This document shows positions 1-4,839 of a stretch of DNA of 6,220 bases, piece by piece. The DNA is from Actinomycetota bacterium (lineage in GTDB: Bacteria > Actinomycetota > Thermoleophilia > Solirubrobacterales > Solirubrobacteraceae), in contig VAYD01000198.1 of NCBI GenBank assembly GCA_005883905.1, positions 4,094 to 10,313 on the forward strand. Reading direction: 5' to 3'. Each line of letters opens with the position of its first letter. Position 1 is the stretch's first letter. The notes below the pieces were generated by a model that was given only the letters and a program-made list of their open reading frames with translations, was not told the origin of the DNA and did no database searches. A program made the position numbers and the translations under genes.

Positions 1-1037
1 TGCTCCAGCTCCGCCCGGGCGGCGTTGGCCCGTTCCCGCTCCCGCGCGAGCTCGGCCGCCGACTCCTCGCGCGCGACCCGCAGGCGCCCGAGCTCCTCTT
101 CGGCTGCCGAGCGCAGGCGCTGCTCGGCGCTGAGCTCCTCGCGCAACGCATCGGCCGTGCCCGTCAGCTCGGCCACGCGCGCGTCGAGATCGCCGGCGAA
201 ACGCTCGCGCAGCTCGTCGATCGCGGCCTGCAGCTCCGCGACGACCTCGAGGATCGCCGTCTGGCGCCTGGTCGCAGACGCGAGCTGCTCCTGCAGCTCG
301 GCCACGCGGGCGCGCTCGTCCGACAGCGCGCGCTCGGCCTCCTCGCGCGCCGCGCGTTCCTGCGCCAGGCGCCCGGCGAGCGACGTCTCCGCCGCGGCCA
401 GCTGCGGCCGCAGTCCGGCGATCGTGTGCTCGACGGCGGCGATCTGCGCGGCGAACGCGGTGCGCTCGGCGGCCATCCGCGCAGCGAGCTGCGGGTCGAT
501 CTCGGACGGCGGCTGCTGCAGCGCCGCCTGCGCGTAGTGCTCGAGCTCATGACGCAGCGCCGTGATCTCCGACTGGCGCGACTGCAGCTCGCCGCGCAGC
601 GCGGCCAGCTCGTCCTCGGCGGCCTTCGCGCGCTCCAGCCGCTCGGCGACCTCCGCCTCGACGTCGGTGAGCAGCGCCGCGCGCTGCTCGGCGGCCACAA
701 GGCGGGCGCGCAGCTCGTCGAGCTCGCGCCTGGAGCCGGTCTCCGCCTCGGCCGCTCGGGTCTGGGCCTCCGTGCGCAGCGCCTGCTCGGTGTGCTCGCG
801 CTGGCTCGCGGCGTGGAGCTCCTTCTCGCGCCGCGCCAGGTCGGCCGCCAGCGCGTCGCGCTGCGCGCGGGCGGTGGCGAGCTCGCCCTCGACGGCGGCG
901 AGCCGGCCCTTCAGGCTGGCCGCGCCGAGCTCCGCCTCGCGCAGGAGCTCGCGCAGCTCCTCTTCAGCCAGCTCCGCGCGCCGGGCGCGTCGCTCGGCCA
1001 GGACGACCGGATCGACGACGTTGTCCGGGTCGTTCAC
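1..1037 (-). CDS. Long Ala/Glu-rich coiled-coil protein, N-terminal part (C-terminus beyond left edge)
   Basis: The minus strand is open without a stop from a GTG at 1037 to the window edge, giving 345 residues of an incomplete protein. After a short acidic start (VNDPDNVVDP) the chain is almost entirely Ala, Glu, Arg, Leu and Gln, with leucines at heptad-like spacing. Residues 12-175 have no proline. A break with prolines at 176, 177 and 182 (QQPPSEIDP) is followed by a second helical stretch to the edge, interrupted only by Pro211. There is no signal peptide or membrane segment in the visible part. This predicts a long, probably dimeric, rod-like cytoplasmic protein; no catalytic motif is seen and I do not recognise the family. 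GTG 1046 would add three residues; neither start has a clear ribosome site. The gene starts 30 nt after the small membrane-protein gene on the same strand, so it may be co-transcribed with argG. The plus-strand frames here are low-complexity shadows of the GAG/CTG/CGC repeats. Confidence 0.85.
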   Translation of the reverse strand, partial: MNDPDNVVDPVVLAERRARRAELAEEELRELLREAELGAASLKGRLAAVEGELATARAQRDALAADLARREKELHAASQREHTEQALRTEAQTRAAEAETGSRRELDELRARLVAAEQRAALLTDVEAEVAERLERAKAAEDELAALRGELQSRQSEITALRHELEHYAQAALQQPPSEIDPQLAARMAAERTAFAAQIAAVEHTIAGLRPQLAAAETSLAGRLAQERAAREEAERALSDERARVAELQEQLASATRRQTAILEVVAELQAAIDELRERFAGDLDARVAELTGTADALREELSAEQRLRSAAEEELGRLRVAREESAAELARERERANAARAELE

Positions 1038-1067
1038 GCCGCGCACGCTACGTGCGCGCGCGGACGG

Positions 1068-1232
1068 TTACGACTCGTTCGAGCCGCGCGTGGCGATCAG
1101 CGCACCGACGATTCCAACGCCGACCAGACCGGCGATGCCGACGGTGCGTGGCGTCACGTAGTTCGGGGTCTTGCGGTTCAGGAAGAGCTTCGCTCCCTGC
1201 CAGACGATGTATCCGAGCACCTTGTAGCCCAT
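1068..1232 (-). CDS. 54-residue single-span membrane protein, hypothetical
   Basis: A short frame from ATG 1232 to TAA at 1068-1070 encodes 54 residues. The first part (MGYKVLGYIVWQGAKLFLNR) has an amphipathic look with aromatic and basic residues. A basic/polar linker (residues 20-29) follows, then a Gly/Val/Ile/Leu segment (about 30-48) long enough to cross the membrane once, and a short polar end (RGSNES). Nearly all codons end in G or C, as in the neighbouring genes, which supports real coding. The ATG lies 9 nt after the argG stop. The last two argG codons plus its stop read GAGGGGTAG, so a purine-rich site (1245-1250) lies about 12 nt upstream of the start and overlaps argG, suggesting translational coupling. 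I do not recognise the family. A membrane anchor or a small membrane-associated regulator are possibilities only. Confidence 0.75.
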   Translation of the reverse strand: MGYKVLGYIVWQGAKLFLNRKTPNYVTPRTVGIAGLVGVGIVGALIATRGSNES

Positions 1233-1241
1233 ACGCGAACG

Positions 1242-2528
1242 CTACCCCTCCGAGCGCTCGCGCAAGCGATGGGCCAGGCGCGACTGCAGCGACCACAGCT
1301 CGATGAAGCCCGGGGACGCCTGCTGGTGGAACAGCGCTCCCCCGGACTCGAACGTGGCGAGCAGCGCGTCGTAGACCGCGTTGGGCGAACGGCGGGTGAC
1401 CGGTCGCACGTGGCCCTTGAAGAGCTTGAGCCCGATGGTGCCGGTCACCTGGGCGTTGACCGCCTCGATGTAGGCGTCGAGGTCGGTGCGCAGCGGCTCC
1501 CACCAGAGGCCGGCGTAGACCAGGTAGGCCCACTGCTGGTCGATCCGCGGCTTGAACTGGTTCTGGTGGATCGTGCCGACGAGGCGCTCGAGCTCGGCGT
1601 GGGCGGGCAGCAGGATCGCGGCGGCCGGGACCTCGTAGATGTCGCGGACCTTCAGGCCGACGATCCGGTCCTCGACGTGGTCGACGATCCCGACGCCGTG
1701 GCGGCAGCCGATCTCGGCGGCGCGCTCGAGCAGCTCGACGATGCCGAGGCGCTCGCCGTTCAGCGCGACCGGGACGCCGCGCTCGAACTCGACCTCGACG
1801 ACCTCGGGCTCGTCGGGCGCGTCCTCGGGCCGCGTGACGAGCTGGAAGACGTCGTCCTCGGGTGCGCGGTGGATGTCCTCGATCCAGCGGCCCTCCGAGC
1901 TGCGGCCCCAGAGATTGTCGTCGATCGAGTAGGGCGGCGTCTCGACGCCCTGGGTCGGGTGGGTCTTAATCGGGATGTTGTGCTTGCGCGCGTACTCGAT
2001 CTCCTCGTCGCGGCCCATCGCCCAGCCGCGGACCGGCGCGATGACCTTCAGCTCGGGCGCGAGCGTCGCGACCGTGGCCTCGATGCGCACCTGGTCGTTG
2101 CCCTTGCCGGTGCAGCCGTGGGCGATCGTGTCGCAGTTGTGCTTGCGCGCGTACTCGACGGCGAGCTTGGCGATCAGCGGGCGCCCGAGCGCCGTGAACA
2201 GCGGGTAGCCGAGGCCGTAGATCGCGTTGGCCTTGATCGCCGGCACGACGTAGCCGGTGGCGAACTCCTCGCGCGCGTCGACGACCTCCGCCGCGACGGC
2301 GCCGAGCTGGATCGCCTTGCCCTTGACGACGTCGTAGTCCTCGCCGGGCTGGCCGAGGTTGATCGTGAGCGCGACGACCTCCGCCTCGTACTCGTCCTGG
2401 ATCCACTTGAGCATCACGCTCGTGTCCAGGCCGCCGGAGTACAGGAGCAGCACGCGCCCGACCTCGCTGGGCTCGGCTTCGTAGCTGGCGGTTCGGGTGT
2501 GCGGGGTTCTCGTCTCGGCGGCGTTCAT
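1242..2528 (-). CDS. argG: Argininosuccinate synthase
   Basis: ArgG joins citrulline and aspartate, using ATP, to make argininosuccinate, the next-to-last step of arginine synthesis in the cytoplasm. The 428-residue product has the ATP-pyrophosphatase nucleotide loop SGGLDTS (31-37), HGCTGKGNDQVRIE (137-150), a substrate-binding stretch SIDDNLWGRSSEG (201-213), and the C-terminal region LVYAGLWWEPLR (336-347) followed by TGTIGLKLFKG (362-372). Length is close to the roughly 400 residues usual for the short ArgG form. The extra length is a 24-residue N-terminal extension before the first beta strand. ATG 2528 was chosen as start because a TAGGCT -10-like box lies 10 nt upstream. A GTG at 2453 (residue 26) has GAGG 8 nt upstream and is a real alternative, although it would clip the first strand. 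The gene is separated from argBD by an opposing gene, so it probably has its own promoter, and it leads into the small membrane-protein gene. Confidence 0.97.
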   Translation of the reverse strand: MNAAETRTPHTRTASYEAEPSEVGRVLLLYSGGLDTSVMLKWIQDEYEAEVVALTINLGQPGEDYDVVKGKAIQLGAVAAEVVDAREEFATGYVVPAIKANAIYGLGYPLFTALGRPLIAKLAVEYARKHNCDTIAHGCTGKGNDQVRIEATVATLAPELKVIAPVRGWAMGRDEEIEYARKHNIPIKTHPTQGVETPPYSIDDNLWGRSSEGRWIEDIHRAPEDDVFQLVTRPEDAPDEPEVVEVEFERGVPVALNGERLGIVELLERAAEIGCRHGVGIVDHVEDRIVGLKVRDIYEVPAAAILLPAHAELERLVGTIHQNQFKPRIDQQWAYLVYAGLWWEPLRTDLDAYIEAVNAQVTGTIGLKLFKGHVRPVTRRSPNAVYDALLATFESGGALFHQQASPGFIELWSLQSRLAHRLRERSEG

Positions 2529-2538
2529 CGGACGCCGG

Positions 2539-2544
2539 AGCCTA
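2539..2544 (-). promoter_or_regulatory. Candidate -10 box of argG
   Basis: On the minus strand TAGGCT (TANNNT pattern of sigma-70 type -10 boxes) lies 10 nt before the argG ATG at 2528. Transcription would begin about 2-4 nt before the start codon, a near-leaderless mRNA, which fits the lack of a good Shine-Dalgarno there. The same hexamer, inverted, forms the -10 box of the divergent gene. No convincing TTGACA-like -35 is visible and there is no obvious ArgR-type AT-rich operator. Confidence 0.45.
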
Positions 2545-2562
2545 GCCAGACACGGGCGCGGG

Positions 2563-2568
2563 TAGGCT
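2563..2568 (+). promoter_or_regulatory. Candidate -10 box of the acidic-protein gene (leaderless)
   Basis: TAGGCT ends 7 nt before the ATG at 2576, the spacing expected when transcription starts at the A of the start codon. There is no Shine-Dalgarno sequence upstream of that ATG, which also points to a leaderless transcript, common in actinobacteria. With an 18-nt spacer, the -35 position of this promoter falls on the inverted -10 box of argG. Confidence 0.5.
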
Positions 2569-2575
2569 GCTCGGC

Positions 2576-2782
2576 ATGAGCCACGATCCGTCCGAAGGCG
2601 CCGACCGCGTCGGCCACGGCGAGGCCTCGCTCGGCGACGCCCAGTCCTCCAACCCCCCGGACGACCCGGACATGCTCTACGACGACGCCGAGGAGCTCGA
2701 CACCGACGTCGAGTACGAGGGCGAGGGCGAGCCACAGGTCGAGGAGCGCGACAACGAGGACCCGTCGCCGAACGCGCCCTGA
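2576..2782 (+). CDS. Small, highly acidic, probably disordered protein, hypothetical
   Basis: This 68-residue protein starts at ATG 2576 and ends with TGA at 2780-2782. It has 23 Asp/Glu against 2 Arg and no Lys, and is rich in Pro, Gly and Ser, so it should be strongly negatively charged and largely unfolded. There is no signal peptide, membrane segment or Cys. The densest acidic part is residues 29-62 (DDPD, YDDAEELDTD, EYEGEGE). Codons end in G or C almost throughout, as in the flanking enzymes. The minus-strand frame over the same bases translates to a Val/Leu/Arg-rich string typical of a shadow. It is the only plus-strand gene in the window, divergent from argG and convergent with argD. 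I do not recognise the family; no function is assigned. The leaderless-type promoter directly upstream supports expression. Confidence 0.7.
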   Translation: MSHDPSEGADRVGHGEASLGDAQSSNPPDDPDMLYDDAEELDTDVEYEGEGEPQVEERDNEDPSPNAP

Positions 2783-2810
2783 CACTGAGGGGTCTGACCC
2801 CTGAGTGTCA
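2780..2810. terminator. Stop-to-stop hairpin between convergent genes, probable bidirectional terminator
   Basis: A near-perfect inverted repeat spans exactly from the TGA stop of the acidic-protein gene to the TGA stop of argD on the other strand. The outer arms TGACACT/AGTGTCA pair fully (7 bp), one G-G mismatch follows, and AGGGG/CCCCT pair (5 bp) around a TCTGA loop that could close by two more pairs. Both stop codons are the outer ends of the hairpin. There is no T-tract on either side, which is usual in high-GC actinobacteria. The GGGGTC-GACCCC core also looks like a dispersed palindromic (REP-like) repeat, which cannot be tested from one copy. Confidence 0.65.
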
Positions 2811-3926
2811 TGCCAGCACCGCGTGCAGCCGTCCGACCGCGTCCTCGATCTCGGCCTCGCCGATGACGAGCGGCGGCAGGAGGCGGATCGTCGCCGGGCC
2901 CGTGGCGTTGCAGACGAGGCGCTGCTCGTAGAGCGCGCGGCGGACGAGGTCCGGGGCGTTCCCGTCCACGTCGAACGCGCACATCAGCCCCATCCCGCGG
3001 ACGTCGCGCGCGCCGGGCAACCCGGCGAGCTGCGTGCGCAGGTCCTGGCCCAGCGACACGACGCGCGCCAGCAGCGCGGGATCCGTCAGCACGTCCAGTG
3101 CGGCATTCGCCGCGGCCGCAACGACCGCGCCGCCGGCGAACGTCGAGCCGTGGTCGCCGGGAGCGAACACGTCGCGCAGGCGCGCGCCCGTGATCAGCGC
3201 GCCGATCGGTAGGCCGCCGCCGAGCGCCTTGGCGGTCGTGATCGCGTCGGGCACGACGCCCGACCACTCGTGCGCCCAGACCTTGCCGGTGCGCCCGAGC
3301 CCGGTTTGGATCTCGTCGAAGATCAGCGACGCGCCGTGGCGGTCGCAGGCCTCGCGGATCGAGCGCAGCACCTCGTCGGAGATCACATGCACGCCGGTCT
3401 CGCCCTGGATCGGCTCGATCAGCACCAGCGCCGTGCGCTCGTCCACCGATTCGGCGATCGCCGCCGTCTCGACCGCCCGGAACCCGGGCACCAGCGGCGC
3501 GAACGGCGCCTGCTTGGACTCCTGCGGCGTCGCGCTCAGCGCGCCGTAGGTCCGCCCGTGGAACGCGCCCTGCGCCGTGATCACGTCGCCGCCCTGCTTG
3601 GCCTTGCGCCCGACCTTCAGCGCGGCCTCGACGGCCTCGGCGCCGGAGTTCGTGAAGAACACGCCGCCCTCGCCGCCGAACAGCCCGGTCAGCCGCGCCG
3701 CCAGGCGCTCCATCGGCTCGGTGTAGAAGAGGTTGCCGACGTGCATCAGCCGCGCCGCCTGCGAGCGCACCGCCTCGACTACGGCCGGGTGGCAATGCCC
3801 CACCGAGGACACGCTGATCCCGCAGAGGAAGTCGAGGTACTCGTTGCCCGCGTCGTCCCACAGGCGCGCGCCCTCCCCCCGTTTGAAGCGCACGTCGTAG
3901 CGCGCGTAGGTGTGCAGGAGGCTCAC
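2808..3926 (-). CDS. argD: Acetylornithine aminotransferase
   Basis: ArgD is a PLP enzyme that transfers the amino group of glutamate to N-acetylglutamate 5-semialdehyde, giving N-acetylornithine; many relatives also act on succinyl-diaminopimelate. The 372-residue product is near the usual size for this class-III aminotransferase family. Visible motifs in order are GISVSSVGHCHP (36-47), the PLP-phosphate site NSGAEA (93-98), AFHGRTYGAL (121-130), EPIQGE (171-176), FDEIQTGLGRTG with the ring-pairing Asp (203-214), the Schiff-base lysine in TTAKALGGGLPIGA (Lys233), and HGSTFAGG (259-266). The GTG start at 3926 overlaps the argB stop as GTGA, so the two are translationally coupled and form one transcript; a longer upstream extension in this frame only shadows argB. 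The C-terminus ends at the hairpin that separates it from the opposing gene. Confidence 0.95.
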   Translation of the reverse strand: MSLLHTYARYDVRFKRGEGARLWDDAGNEYLDFLCGISVSSVGHCHPAVVEAVRSQAARLMHVGNLFYTEPMERLAARLTGLFGGEGGVFFTNSGAEAVEAALKVGRKAKQGGDVITAQGAFHGRTYGALSATPQESKQAPFAPLVPGFRAVETAAIAESVDERTALVLIEPIQGETGVHVISDEVLRSIREACDRHGASLIFDEIQTGLGRTGKVWAHEWSGVVPDAITTAKALGGGLPIGALITGARLRDVFAPGDHGSTFAGGAVVAAAANAALDVLTDPALLARVVSLGQDLRTQLAGLPGARDVRGMGLMCAFDVDGNAPDLVRRALYEQRLVCNATGPATIRLLPPLVIGEAEIEDAVGRLHAVLA

Positions 3927-4774
3927 TGCCGGATCTTCGTGCCGACGCCCGCGTCGGTGAACAGCTCGAGCAGCAGCGAATGCGGAACCCGCCCGTCGAC
4001 GATGTGGGCGAACGTGACGCCGCCGTGCAGCGCGTCGACGCACGCCTGCAATTTCGGCCGCATGCCGCCGGCGACGCCGTCCAGCGCAGCCAGGACGTCG
4101 GCGGACTTCGCCTCGCTGACCACGCTCGTCGGGTCTTCGGGGTCGCGCAGCCACCCGGGCACGTCGGTGAGGAACATCACCTTGTAGGCCTGCATCGCGC
4201 GCGCCACGGCGCCCGCGGCCTCGTCGGCGTTGACGTTGTGCGAGTTCCCGTCGCGGTCGGCGCCGACCGAGGCGATCACCGGGATGTAGTCCTGCGCGAT
4301 GTGATCGATCACGTCCGTGTTCACGCGCTCGATCCGGCCGACGAAGCCGACGTCCTCGCCCGCCGGCCCGGTCTGCGTCGCCACGCGGAAGAGCAGGCCG
4401 TCGTCGCCGCAGAGCCCCACGGCCGGCTGGCCGTGGCGGTTGAGCCGCAGCACGATGTCCTTGTTGACCTTGCCGACGAGGACCATCTTCGCCACCTCGA
4501 CCGTCGCCTCGTCGCTGACCCGCAGGCCGCCGACGAACTCGACCGGCATCTGGAGGCGCTCCATGTAGGACGTGATGTCGGGACCGCCGCCGTGGATGAC
4601 GACCGGGTTCAGCCCGACGTACTTCAGGAGCACCACGTCGCGGGCGAACTCCTCGCGCAGCGCGGGGTCCTCCATGGCGGCCCCGCCGTACTTGATGACG
4701 ACCGTGCGCCCGTGGAACTCCCGGATGTACGGGAGCGCCTCGAGGAGGGTCGCGACGTCGCGAGCGGGGGCCAT
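3923..4774 (-). CDS. argB: N-acetylglutamate kinase, arginine-inhibitable type
   Basis: ArgB phosphorylates N-acetyl-L-glutamate with ATP, the second and usually feedback-controlled step of arginine synthesis. The 283-residue protein is an amino-acid kinase fold. Visible motifs are VIKYGG with the catalytic Lys28, HGGGPDI (61-67) in the phosphate/substrate loop, FVGGLRVSD with the substrate-binding Arg85, NSHNVNADEAAGAVA (177-191), FLTDVPG (201-207) and GGMRPKL with the second catalytic Lys241. Two features mark the arginine-sensitive hexameric class: an N-terminal helix ending EALPYIREFHG (12-22) before the first strand, and the C-terminal signature HSLLLELFTDAGVGTKI (265-281) that lines the arginine site. 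Start ATG 4774 places the helix at its normal length; no strong Shine-Dalgarno is seen. The stop overlaps the argD start. argJ, often just upstream in actinobacteria, is replaced here by an unrelated peptidase gene. Confidence 0.97.
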   Translation of the reverse strand: MAPARDVATLLEALPYIREFHGRTVVIKYGGAAMEDPALREEFARDVVLLKYVGLNPVVIHGGGPDITSYMERLQMPVEFVGGLRVSDEATVEVAKMVLVGKVNKDIVLRLNRHGQPAVGLCGDDGLLFRVATQTGPAGEDVGFVGRIERVNTDVIDHIAQDYIPVIASVGADRDGNSHNVNADEAAGAVARAMQAYKVMFLTDVPGWLRDPEDPTSVVSEAKSADVLAALDGVAGGMRPKLQACVDALHGGVTFAHIVDGRVPHSLLLELFTDAGVGTKIRQ

Positions 4775-4780
4775 GCACCC

Positions 4781-4786
4781 ATTCTG
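4781..4786 (-). promoter_or_regulatory. Weak candidate -10 box for argBD
   Basis: On the minus strand CAGAAT lies 6 nt before the argB ATG, a spacing that would give a leaderless mRNA. It matches TANNNT except for the first base. Only 65 nt separate argB from the upstream peptidase stop, and a strong hairpin fills half of that, so a promoter here is expected, but this box is the best of poor choices. Confidence 0.25.
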
Positions 4787-4799
4787 CCTGCAGCGGCGT

Positions 4800-4831
4800 C
4801 CCGGGGGCGGCGTGGTGCGGCCGCCCCCGGG
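4800..4831 (-). terminator. GC-rich hairpin after the peptidase gene, probable terminator
   Basis: A perfect 12-bp stem (4800-4811 pairing with 4820-4831; arms CCCGGGGGCGGC and GCCGCCCCCGGG) closes an 8-nt loop. It starts 8 nt after the TAA of the M14 peptidase gene and ends 25 nt before argB. All stem pairs are G-C, so it is very stable, but no T-run follows on the minus strand. It probably ends peptidase transcription and insulates argBD; an effect on argB leader structure is less likely. Confidence 0.65.
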
Positions 4832-4839
4832 GCCCGCGT

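Noticed and set aside
164..700. Minus-strand Arg/Ser-rich frame inside the coiled-coil gene
   Set aside because: Different frame from the continuous heptad-patterned protein; shows only Arg/Ser/Pro runs.
25..1161. Plus-strand Ser/Arg/Ala-rich frames (25-537 and 562-1161)
   Set aside because: They are reading-frame shadows of the repeated GAG/CTG/CGC codons of the minus-strand coiled coil; composition (Ser-Arg-Ala runs) is not protein-like.
2529..2575. ArgR operator (ARG box) upstream of argG
   Set aside because: ARG boxes are AT-rich imperfect palindromes of about 18 bp; nothing of that kind is visible here or before argB.
426..2579. Plus-strand open frame of 717 codons across the coiled-coil, small-protein and argG region
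   Set aside because: It runs antisense to argG, whose motifs are unmistakable, and to the coiled-coil frame. Its product is Arg/Leu/Asp/Val low-complexity, the usual shadow in very GC-rich DNA.
2525..2785. Minus-strand 86-codon frame opposite the acidic gene, Val/Leu-rich and membrane-like
   Set aside because: Hydrophobicity arises from the complement of Asp/Glu codons (GAC/GAG to GTC/CTC). It would overlap the argG start and its third codon positions do not show the clean GC pattern of the plus-strand frame.
3927..4778. Upstream extension of the argD frame to give a 656-residue fusion
   Set aside because: The added part is an Arg/Gly/Ala string antisense in meaning to nothing and out of frame with the clear argB gene; argD has a normal start at the GTGA overlap.
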